A program made the translations under genes and the position numbers. A stretch of 5,220 bases of DNA, taken from contig USQP01000074.1 in NCBI GenBank assembly GCA_900556945.1, positions 1-5,220 on the forward strand, given 5' to 3'. Below are positions 1-5,174 of this stretch, in pieces. Position 1 is the stretch's first letter; every line of letters starts with the position of its first letter. This DNA is from an uncultured Clostridium sp. Lineage in GTDB: Bacteria > Bacillota > Clostridia > TANB77 > CAG-508. A model generated the notes under the pieces. The model was not told the origin of the DNA. It did no database searches and was given only the letters and a program-made list of their open reading frames with translations.

Positions 1-1
1 G

Positions 2-694
2 AATAAAGATAAGCTAAAAGATTTATTATTATTTTATTCATCAAAAGAAAAGAAATTTGTTACTTTAAAAGAATATGTAGAAAGAATGAAAGAAGAACAA
101 AAAGTAATCTATTATGCTTGTGGTGAGACAGTAGATAAGATAGATTTATTACCACAAGTAGAAGTATTAAAGGACAAAGGATACGAGATTTTGTATTTAA
201 CAGATAATGTAGATGAGTTTGTATTCCAAATATTAATGAATTATGAAGAAAAAACTTTCCAAAATATATGTAGCGATAATTTAGATTTAGATAGTAAAGA
301 AGAAAAAGAAGAACTAAAAAAAGCAAATGAAGAAAATAAGGAAATGTTTGAAACTATGAAAAATGCTATAAAAGATGAGGTACAAGATATTCGATTTACG
401 CATAGACTAAAAAATCATCCTGTTTGCTTGAGTAGTGAAGGAGCTATATCTGTAGAGATGGAGAAAACCTTAAATGCTATGCCAAATAACCAAGGAATTA
501 AAGCACAAACGGTATTAGAAATTAATGAAAAGCATGAAATAGCAAAGAAACTAAAAGAACTTTATCAAGAAGATAAAGAAAAATTGGAAAAATACACAAA
601 AGTTTTATATGCACAAGCAAGACTAATTGAAGGACTAACAATTGAAAATCCAACAGAAATTAGTAATTTAGTTTGCGAAATTATGGCAAGATAA
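2..694 (+). CDS. htpG: HtpG (bacterial Hsp90), C-terminal part, 5' truncated
   Basis: ATP-dependent cytosolic chaperone of the Hsp90 family, working as a homodimer. The reading frame is open from base 2, so the left edge cuts the gene; 230 codons remain of a family usually about 620 residues long. The visible part starts in the end of the middle domain, with the family-typical FYSSKEKKFVTLKEYVERM followed by IYYACGE. It then covers the C-terminal dimerisation domain, including IRFTHRLKNHPVCLSSEGA and a final helical segment with YAQARLIEGLTIENP, which matches the HtpG C-terminus in order and spacing. A Glu/Lys-rich linker (visible residues about 100-120) is normal for this region. The N-terminal ATPase domain lies outside the window. 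The first in-frame ATG, at 86, is internal and not a start. The gene ends with TAA and is followed about 75 bases later by a hairpin terminator. The family assignment is secure from sequence patterns recalled by eye. Confidence 0.95.
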   Translation, partial: NKDKLKDLLLFYSSKEKKFVTLKEYVERMKEEQKVIYYACGETVDKIDLLPQVEVLKDKGYEILYLTDNVDEFVFQILMNYEEKTFQNICSDNLDLDSKEEKEELKKANEENKEMFETMKNAIKDEVQDIRFTHRLKNHPVCLSSEGAISVEMEKTLNAMPNNQGIKAQTVLEINEKHEIAKKLKELYQEDKEKLEKYTKVLYAQARLIEGLTIENPTEISNLVCEIMAR

Positions 695-770
695 AAGGAA
701 TTAAAATAAAGGAGTAAACTTTTCATCAAATGTTTCCTTAAGGCAATCTTATCCTAAATTAATCACACAA

Positions 771-803
771 AGGCAGGTATTTTATTGAAAAATATCTGCT
801 TTT
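771..803 (+). terminator. Hairpin terminator after htpG
   Basis: The arms 771-783 (AGGCAGGTATTTT) and 789-801 (AAAATATCTGCTT) pair over 13 bp with two G-U wobbles around a 5-nt loop, and the 3' arm runs into TTTT at 800-803. This is a plausible intrinsic terminator for htpG, although the U-tract is short. It overlaps the promoter of the next small ORF. Confidence 0.65.
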
Positions 804-813
804 GTAGTATGAT
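785..813 (+). promoter_or_regulatory. Sigma-A-type promoter for the small ORF
   Basis: TTGAAA (785-790) and TATGAT (808-813) are separated by exactly 17 bp, five of six matches to each sigma-A consensus box. Transcription would start near 820, about 33 nt before the ATG at 853. The -35 box lies in the loop and 3' arm of the htpG terminator. In AT-rich DNA such matches arise by chance, but spacing and position before a well-placed ribosome binding site support it. No terminator is visible before the XRE gene, so this promoter could also feed that operon. Confidence 0.6.
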
Positions 814-852
814 AGATATATCGACAATTAAAAAACTAAGAAGGAATTTATA

Positions 853-963
853 ATGGAAAAGAAAGTTAAAGCAGAAATAGAAGATAAAGAAAAAAGTTAT
901 ATGTCTATTGATAAGTGTTTAGGAATAGAGATTGCTTCAAACAGAAAGAAGAAAGATAAATAA
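853..963 (+). CDS. Small hypothetical protein, 36 residues
   Basis: An ATG at 853 is preceded by AAGGAA (841-846) at good spacing, and the frame runs 36 codons to TAA at 961. A consensus-like promoter lies just upstream. The product is highly charged: it starts MEKKVKAEIEDKEK, has a short central stretch with one Cys (SIDKCLGIEIA) and ends in a Lys/Arg-rich tail. There is no membrane segment, signal peptide or recognised domain. The combination of promoter, ribosome binding site and ORF makes a real small protein plausible, but at this length a chance ORF or the remnant of a decayed gene cannot be excluded. It lies 133 bases upstream of the XRE regulator on the same strand with no terminator between, so co-transcription is possible. 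I do not recognise a family and assign no function. Confidence 0.5.
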   Translation: MEKKVKAEIEDKEKSYMSIDKCLGIEIASNRKKKDK

Positions 964-1003
964 GTAAAAATATAATCTCTCAAAGCCCCTAAAATACTAC
1001 GAT

Positions 1004-1051
1004 GTTAATTTGAGTTGCGAAAGTTCAAACTCAAATTGATAGAAAGCAACT
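1004..1051 (+). repeat. Dyad with alternative pairings upstream of the XRE gene
   Basis: The arms 1007-1016 (AATTTGAGTT) and 1028-1037 (AACTCAAATT) are perfect inverted repeats with an 11-nt spacer; wobble pairs extend the stem to 1004/1040. A competing pairing joins AGTTGC (1013-1018) with GCAACT (1046-1051), sharing bases of the first 5' arm. No T-tract follows, so this is not an intrinsic terminator. It could be an operator for the downstream XRE protein or a folded leader; the sequence does not decide. Confidence 0.5.
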
Positions 1052-1062
1052 GAAAAAAGAAG

Positions 1063-1068
1063 TATAAT
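1063..1068 (+). promoter_or_regulatory. Candidate -10 box for the XRE operon
   Basis: A perfect TATAAT lies 28 bases before the XRE ATG. The best -35-like hexamer, TTGATA at 1036-1041, is 21 bp away, which is too far, and the hexamer at 17 bp (TAGAAA) is poor. There is no TGn extension. If real, the promoter is weak or activator-dependent. The adjacent dyad would then overlap its -35 region, as an operator might. Confidence 0.3.
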
Positions 1069-1096
1069 TTTAAATATAGAAAGGGGAGAAAAAACA

Positions 1097-1813
1097 ATGA
1101 ATTTAGGAGAAAAATTATTATACTTGAGAAAATCTAAAAATTTAACACAAGATGATGTAGCAGAAAAATTACAAGTAACGAGACAAACCGTTTCAAAATG
1201 GGAAACAAATCAAAGTACACCAGATTTTGACAAAATAGTCCCATTATGTGAATTATATGAAATAACACCTAATGAATTATTAACCGAAGAAAAGCAAGAG
1301 CAAGAATCCGATCGAAATGAAAACAATGAAGAATTTGATTGGAATGAAGCTAAAAAACATCTTTTTACTAGAGGAAAAAATGATGAAGATAGTTATGAAA
1401 ATATGACAAGGGGTCAAATCAAACAAAAATCTGCTGAAGTTGTTAGTAGCTCAATACTTATATTTTTTATTGCAGTAGCATTTGCAGGAATAGGAGTTAC
1501 TGTAATGAGATGGAATCCTGTTGTTGTAGGTTGTACATTTCTTATCTTGGTTGGATGGGGTGTAACAAGAATAGTAAGACATTATATGTCTATACCTAAG
1601 TATGAAAAAACAGAACTGGAAAAGAAACAAGAAAAAGTAATTGATCAAATTAATGGAATAATTGGATGCATTTGTGTAGCATTATATTTTATAATTAGCT
1701 TTACAACTATGGCTTGGCATATTACATGGGTTATATTTATAATAGATGGATTGATATGCCAAATAGTTAAATTAATATTTACATTAAAGGGGGATGAGAC
1801 AGGTGAAAAATAA
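1097..1813 (+). CDS. Membrane-anchored XRE-family HTH transcriptional regulator
   Basis: A predicted one-component regulator of 238 residues. Residues 1-62 are a Cro/CI-type HTH_3 domain: LGEKLLYLRKSKNLTQDDVA, then a turn and the recognition helix around VTRQTVSKWE (27-36), with STPDFDKIVPLCELYEITPNELL completing the five-helix fold. An acidic, Asn/Glu-rich linker follows (63-105). The C-terminal half is hydrophobic, with about four membrane segments near 115-137, 141-160, 186-205 and 208-229, separated by a basic/charged loop (161-182). This suggests a DNA-binding domain tethered to the inner face of the membrane. AAGGGGAG at 1081-1088 is a strong ribosome binding site 8 nt before the ATG. 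The 3' end overlaps the next gene by 11 bp, so the two are translationally linked. Membrane-tethered XRE proteins are common in Bacillota; the ligand and target promoter are unknown. Autoregulation through the upstream dyad is an inference. Confidence 0.88.
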   Translation: MNLGEKLLYLRKSKNLTQDDVAEKLQVTRQTVSKWETNQSTPDFDKIVPLCELYEITPNELLTEEKQEQESDRNENNEEFDWNEAKKHLFTRGKNDEDSYENMTRGQIKQKSAEVVSSSILIFFIAVAFAGIGVTVMRWNPVVVGCTFLILVGWGVTRIVRHYMSIPKYEKTELEKKQEKVIDQINGIIGCICVALYFIISFTTMAWHITWVIFIIDGLICQIVKLIFTLKGDETGEK

Positions 1814-2600
1814 AGGTTTAGTAATAGCTTTGATAATTTTACTTACTATTGTAGTGTTTTTCTTAATCATGTTTTTAGTAGTATATTTAAATAGTGAAAA
1901 CAACTTTAAAATAGGCTTATTTAATATTGGTTCAAGAAATAATAATGTAATTTATAATAAAACATTTGAATTAGAAAAAATAGATGGTATAGAGATAAAA
2001 CAAGATACAGGAGATGTAATTTTTAAAGAAAGTGAAGATGATTCTATTCAAGTTGTTTTGTATGGAGAAAATCAAGGAGATGCAGATGTAACTTTAACGA
2101 ATCACAATCTAAATATTGATTATACACATAAAACAAAATTTGCATTTTTTAGTTTTGGTACAGCAAAAAATGATATTATAATATACATACCTTCTAATTA
2201 TAAAAATGATATAAAAATAACAAATGATTATGGAGATTGCGAAGTAATTGACTTAGAAAATGCAAGAGTAAATATTGAGTGCGATGCAGGAGAAGTTAGA
2301 CTAGGAACAGTTAAAGACGCTACTATTAAATGTGATTATGGAAATATTAGAGTAAAAGAAATTTTGAACAAATGCGATATGGAAGCAAATTGCGGAAATA
2401 TTGAAATTGAAACAATATCTATTAAAGAAAATTCAAGCATAAAAGCAGATTTGGGAAATGTAGATATTGATAAAACTGCTGACATATATATAGATGCAGA
2501 TGTTGATTTAGGAAAATCAAATATAAATAACAATAATAGAAATAGTGAAGTAACATTAAAAATAAATTGTGATTGTGGAAATATCACAATAAATAATTAA
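1803..2600 (+). CDS. DUF4097-type membrane-anchored beta-solenoid protein
   Basis: I place the start at GTG 1803 rather than ATG 1794, because the ribosome binding site AAAGGGGG (1786-1793) abuts that ATG but sits 9 nt before the GTG. The 265-residue product has a short basic N-terminus and one membrane segment (about 5-29) with no lipobox. An extracytoplasmic domain follows with the DUF4097 pattern (putative adhesin, LiaG/YvlB-like). Beta-rich turns centre on Gly-Asp/Asn/Glu at G70, G144, G163, G180, G198, G218, G237 and G259; the later ones are spaced 17-22 residues apart, as expected for a repetitive beta-solenoid. Seven cysteines lie in this domain. It overlaps the XRE gene by 11 bp and its TAA merges with the ribosome binding site of the PspC gene, so the three are one operon. 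DUF4097 proteins recur in envelope-stress loci of Bacillota, but their molecular role is not settled. The family call is by pattern, not search. Confidence 0.8.
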   Translation: MKNKGLVIALIILLTIVVFFLIMFLVVYLNSENNFKIGLFNIGSRNNNVIYNKTFELEKIDGIEIKQDTGDVIFKESEDDSIQVVLYGENQGDADVTLTNHNLNIDYTHKTKFAFFSFGTAKNDIIIYIPSNYKNDIKITNDYGDCEVIDLENARVNIECDAGEVRLGTVKDATIKCDYGNIRVKEILNKCDMEANCGNIEIETISIKENSSIKADLGNVDIDKTADIYIDADVDLGKSNINNNNRNSEVTLKINCDCGNITINN

Positions 2601-2610
2601 GGAGTAGTTT

Positions 2611-2805
2611 ATGAAAAAAAGATTATACAAAATAGAACAAGGTAAAAAATTAGATGGTGTATGTGGAGGAATAGCAGAGTATTTTGATGTAGATCCTACA
2701 TTAATTAGACTTGTTTGGATTTTATTTACAGCATGTGCAGGAAGTGGAATACTTGCTTATATTATAGCTGCTATAGTAATGCCTAGAAAGTCTGATGTAG
2801 ATTAA
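2611..2805 (+). CDS. PspC-domain membrane protein
   Basis: A 64-residue stand-alone PspC-domain protein. The signature is clear: a basic start (KKRLYKIEQGKKLDGVCGG), then IAEYFDVDPTLIRLVWILF, a Gly-rich turn (CAGSG) and a second hydrophobic stretch LAYIIAAIVMP, ending in a charged tail. The hydrophobic part spans about residues 32-58. In proteobacteria PspC is an inner-membrane sensor-effector of the phage-shock envelope-stress response, partnering PspA/PspB. In Bacillota, short PspC proteins occur beside DUF4097 proteins (for example YvlC next to YvlB in Bacillus subtilis), which is the context here. Its ribosome binding site AAGGAG (2599-2604) overlaps the upstream stop codon and lies 6 nt before the ATG. 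It is the last gene of the operon, followed by a strong hairpin. No pspA homologue is visible in the window. Confidence 0.92.
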   Translation: MKKRLYKIEQGKKLDGVCGGIAEYFDVDPTLIRLVWILFTACAGSGILAYIIAAIVMPRKSDVD

Positions 2806-2828
2806 AGAGAAAACTGCAAATTGCAATT

Positions 2829-2870
2829 ATAAAATTAGATGTAAATTTAATTATTTACATCTAATTTTAT
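2829..2870. terminator. Intrinsic terminator after the PspC gene
   Basis: A perfect 18-bp inverted repeat (arms 2829-2846 and 2853-2870, core ATTAGATGTAAAT / ATTTACATCTAAT) encloses the 6-nt loop TTAATT. The 3' arm is T-rich (TAATTTTAT) and the 5' arm is A-rich, so it could terminate transcription in either direction. The stem is AT-rich but long. It closes the XRE-DUF4097-PspC operon. Confidence 0.75.
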
Positions 2871-2919
2871 TTATAGTATGACAGATTAGTTAATTTTGAT
2901 TATTTTTTATCTTGAAGAA

Positions 2920-2928
2920 TGATATAAT
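2920..2928 (+). promoter_or_regulatory. Extended -10 promoter candidate, distal to yebC
   Basis: TGATATAAT combines the TGn extension with a perfect TATAAT. The nearest -35-like hexamer, TTGATT (2896-2901), is 21 bp away, so activity would depend on the extended -10. It would start a transcript near 2935 reading through the hairpin at 2993-3021 towards yebC. Confidence 0.4.
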
Positions 2929-2992
2929 CTGAATAGGATAGTACTAACTTTAAAAATGAATAAAGCAAAAGAAACATAATAGAGAGAATTGG

Positions 2993-3021
2993 TACAAATA
3001 GAAATGTAAATTTTATTTGTA
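2993..3021 (+). repeat. Hairpin upstream of the proximal yebC promoter
   Basis: TACAAATAGAA (2993-3003) pairs with TTTTATTTGTA (3011-3021) over 11 bp with one G-U pair and a 7-nt loop. It is followed by AAAAGAC, not a T-tract, so it is not an obvious terminator on the + strand. AT-rich DNA yields such repeats readily. Confidence 0.35.
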
Positions 3022-3028
3022 AAAAGAC

Positions 3029-3058
3029 TTGCGCAAATAAAAAATAATGTGATACAAT
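3029..3058 (+). promoter_or_regulatory. Proximal promoter of yebC
   Basis: TTGCGC (3029-3034), an 18-bp spacer and TACAAT (3053-3058), with a TGn extension (TGA at 3050-3052) directly before the -10. This is the best promoter in the region. The start would lie near 3065, giving a leader of about 210 nt. TTGCGCAA at the -35 is an 8-bp palindrome. Confidence 0.6.
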
Positions 3059-3221
3059 AAGAACGAATTTTTTTAAAAGTGATTTGAAATAAACAAAACA
3101 AGAGTTCACTTAAAAATAATTTTAAAATTTACATAATGAATTTGGAGCAATCATTTCAACACAGAACAACAAAATTCCACTAAAATCAACAAAGTCAAAA
3201 GATGGATAAATTCAATAGTTG

Positions 3222-3237
3222 AAGGCTTGAAAGCCTT
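3222..3237 (+). repeat. Small hairpin in the yebC leader
   Basis: AAGGCT (3222-3227) and AGCCTT (3232-3237) form a 6-bp stem closed by a TGAA tetraloop, 23 bases before the GGAGGAGAGGAG ribosome binding site. An overlapping alternative, TTCAA (3211-3215) with TTGAA (3219-3223), shares AA at 3222-3223. It might affect translation start, but this is inference from pairing only. Confidence 0.35.
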
Positions 3238-3275
3238 GAAAATAAAAAGAAAAAACAAAAGGAGGAGAGGAGAAT

Positions 3276-3998
3276 ATGTCAGGACATAGCAAATGGCATA
3301 ACATACAAGCCAAAAAAGGAAAGGCAGATGCCGCAAGAGGAAAAATATTTACAAAATTAGGAAGAGAATTATTAATAGCAGTCAAAGAAGGTGGACCAGA
3401 TCCAGCTGGAAATTCAAAACTAAAAAATGTAATAGCAAAATGTAAAGCAGCTAATATGCCAAATGACACGATTAATAATGCTATTAAAAAAGCATCTACT
3501 AGCAACGAAAATTATGAAGAAATTACCTATGAAGGATATGGTCCAAATGGAGTTGCCGTTATTGTAGAAGCTTCAACAGATAATAAAAATAGAACAGCAG
3601 CAGATGTAAGACATGTTTTTGATAAAGCAGGAGGTAATTTAGGAACAACCGGATGCGTATCTTATATGTTTCATAAAAAAGGCGTAATGATCATTGAAAG
3701 AGCTTCGACGGAGATGAACGAAGACGAATTAATGATGCTTGCGTTAGAAGCAGGTGCAGAAGATTTTGAAGCATCAGAAGAAATCTATGAAATTACAACA
3801 GAACCAGCAGACTTTACCGCAGTTCGTGAAAAATTAGAAGAAACTGGTTTAACATTCTTAGAAGCTGAAATTCAAATGATACCAACAACAACAGTAAGCT
3901 TAGATGAAAAAGGTGCAGAAAAAATGGAACGATTAATTGAGAAACTAGAAGATTTAGATGATGTTTCAGAAATTTACCATAACTGGGAGCAAGAATAA
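3276..3998 (+). CDS. yebC: YebC/PmpR/TACO1-family protein
   Basis: A full-length member at 240 residues (family usual about 240-250), cytosolic. The N-terminal signature [19 protein letters not shown] is diagnostic. It is followed by [20 protein letters not shown], the segment [20 protein letters not shown], the core [20 protein letters not shown], then [19 protein letters not shown] and a ferredoxin-like C-terminal part ending in YHNWEQE. The family was long annotated as transcriptional regulators (PmpR in Pseudomonas). More recent work on bacterial YebC and mitochondrial TACO1 points to a ribosome-associated role in translation of difficult, for example proline-rich, sequences. Which role applies here cannot be read from sequence. 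The ribosome binding site is an extended purine run, GGAGGAGAGGAG (3261-3272). The gene appears monocistronic, bounded by its own promoter and a downstream hairpin, rather than joined to the ruv genes as in many bacteria. Confidence 0.96.
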   Translation: MSGHSKWHNIQAKKGKADAARGKIFTKLGRELLIAVKEGGPDPAGNSKLKNVIAKCKAANMPNDTINNAIKKASTSNENYEEITYEGYGPNGVAVIVEASTDNKNRTAADVRHVFDKAGGNLGTTGCVSYMFHKKGVMIIERASTEMNEDELMMLALEAGAEDFEASEEIYEITTEPADFTAVREKLEETGLTFLEAEIQMIPTTTVSLDEKGAEKMERLIEKLEDLDDVSEIYHNWEQE

Positions 3999-4008
3999 AA
4001 TAGGACTG

Positions 4009-4046
4009 AAATAGATAAATGACGTAAATAAGTTATTTATCTATTT
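4009..4046 (+). terminator. Hairpin terminator after yebC
   Basis: AAATAGATAAAT (4009-4020) and ATTTATCTATTT (4035-4046) pair perfectly; three further pairs (4021-4023 with 4032-4034, one G-U) give a 15-bp stem with an 8-nt loop. The following ATTGTT is a poor U-tract, so termination may be incomplete and read-through into the next gene is possible. Confidence 0.6.
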
Positions 4047-4098
4047 ATTGTTAGAAAGAAGATTAATACATAGAGAATTTCTTAAAGGAGAATTTAAT

Positions 4099-5174
4099 AT
4101 GAATCAAAAGAAAAGTTCAAAAATATTGATAATTTTAATTATTATTGTCTTGTTAGTTATATTAACAGGAGGAGTTATTATTATATGTTTGGCAACAGAT
4201 TTATTTAAAAGTGATAAGGAATTGTTTTTTAAATATACTACTCAAATAGGCGATTCTGAAAATGGTTTTATAGATAGTAATTTGAAACAGTATTGGGAAA
4301 AACAAAGAACAACCCCCTATATAAATGAAGGTAGTTTTTCAACCAATATAACTTCGGAACAAGACCAACAACAATTTGATAAGGTAAATCATTTTAACAT
4401 TAGCTTTTCAGGACAAGTGGATACAGCTAATTCAAAATCCGCTCAGGATATTAGCTTAAATTATTCGGATAGTGTGAATTTTCCAATTAGCTATAGGCAA
4501 GTCGAAAATAAAATAGGATTACAAACGAAATATGTAGGAAATAAATTTATAGCAATCGAAACAGACAAATTGGCTAATCTTACAGGAAGTACAGATATTG
4601 ATTTAGAAGATTATACAGATATGGTAGAAAAACTCCAGGAAATGTCTAAAATTGAATTAACAAACGATGAAAAAAGTAATATACAAAATACTTATATGGA
4701 AGTTTTAAATACCCAGTTGAATGAAGAAAAATTTACAAAAGTTAAAGATTCTGATGCCAATGGATATCAATTATCTTTAACTGGCGAAGAAACAAAAAAC
4801 CTTATGATAGCACTTCTAGAAAAGTTAAAAAGTGATCAAACAACTTTAGATAAAATAAATGAATATTTAAAAACATATAAAAATTCAGCAAAAATCACAG
4901 TAAAAGATATTGAAAATCTAATAAAAAGTATAAATGATAATTCTGATTTTAATGATGAAAAATTTGAAATGACTGTATATTGCCAAAGTGGCGAAACAAC
5001 TAAAATATTGCTTAAAACAAATGAAATGCAAATAACCATACAGAAGGAAAATACAAAAGATACTGTTAAATATACTGTATTTATAGAAATACCAAAGGAG
5101 GAGAACAATAAAGTTTATTTTGTAGCTGAATATTCAGGTCTTTCAGCAATTCAAAGTGTGGAAGAAAATTATAC
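4099..5174 (+). CDS. Unrecognised membrane-anchored protein, 3' truncated by adapter
   Basis: The start is ATG 4099, preceded by AAAGGAG (4084-4090) at 8 nt. The frame is open further upstream to a TTG at 4048, but that lies beside the yebC terminator without a ribosome binding site. 358 complete native codons are visible (to 5172) plus part of one more. The product starts with a basic stretch (NQKKSSK) and one strong membrane segment (about 8-32). Residue C30 follows Ile rather than Gly/Ala/Ser, so a lipoprotein signal is unlikely. The rest is hydrophilic, acidic and Lys-rich, probably outside the cell: LFKSDKELFFKY (35-46), alternating beta-like stretches (97-157), a mostly helical part (168-285) and further beta-like stretches (288-346). 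I do not recognise a family; anchored proteins of this layout are common and uncharacterised in Clostridia. The apparent last residues after about 359 and the TAG at 5212 come from sequencing adapter, so the true C-terminus is missing. Confidence 0.85.

Larger units (their letters stand above)
2871..3275 (+). other. Intergenic region and yebC leader, no gene seen
   Basis: About 405 bases without a credible coding region. The short open frames on both strands have no ribosome binding sites and reflect AT richness. The region holds a TGn-extended -10 (2920-2928), a hairpin (2993-3021), a stronger promoter (3029-3058), an untranslated leader of about 210 nt and a small hairpin (3222-3237) shortly before the yebC ribosome binding site. 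I recognise no riboswitch, T-box or tRNA motif. Confidence 0.7.

Noticed and set aside
86..694. A complete 202-residue gene starting at ATG 86
   Set aside because: The frame is open to the left edge and the preceding residues match HtpG; the ATG is internal.
695..739. AAGGAA (695-700) and TTCCTT (734-739) as a hairpin, plus AAGGAG with a three-codon ORF after htpG
   Set aside because: The stem is only 6 bp around a 33-nt loop, and the ORF is too short and too far from the purine run to be meaningful.
971..976. Perfect TATAAT just after the small ORF
   Set aside because: No -35-like hexamer at 16-18 bp and no TGn extension; it is probably chance in AT-rich DNA.
2900..3109. Hydrophobic open frames on the minus strand before yebC
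   Set aside because: They have no ribosome binding site, their composition is what AT-rich noncoding DNA gives on translation, and they overlap + strand promoter-like elements.
3077..3111. AAGTGA/TCACTT inverted repeat in the yebC leader
   Set aside because: Six base pairs with a 23-nt AT-rich loop is expected by chance.
3136..3183. Leader peptide ORF of 15 codons (starts MNLEQSFQ) in the yebC leader
   Set aside because: No ribosome binding site precedes the ATG and nothing suggests an attenuator with it.
4048..4076. Own promoter for the last gene (TTGTTA, 17 bp, TAGAGA)
   Set aside because: The -10 matches only half the consensus; read-through from yebC or a promoter I cannot recognise is as likely.
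4048..4098. Upstream TTG start giving a protein 17 residues longer
   Set aside because: The TTG lies at the foot of the yebC terminator hairpin with no ribosome binding site; ATG 4099 has AAAGGAG at 8 nt.
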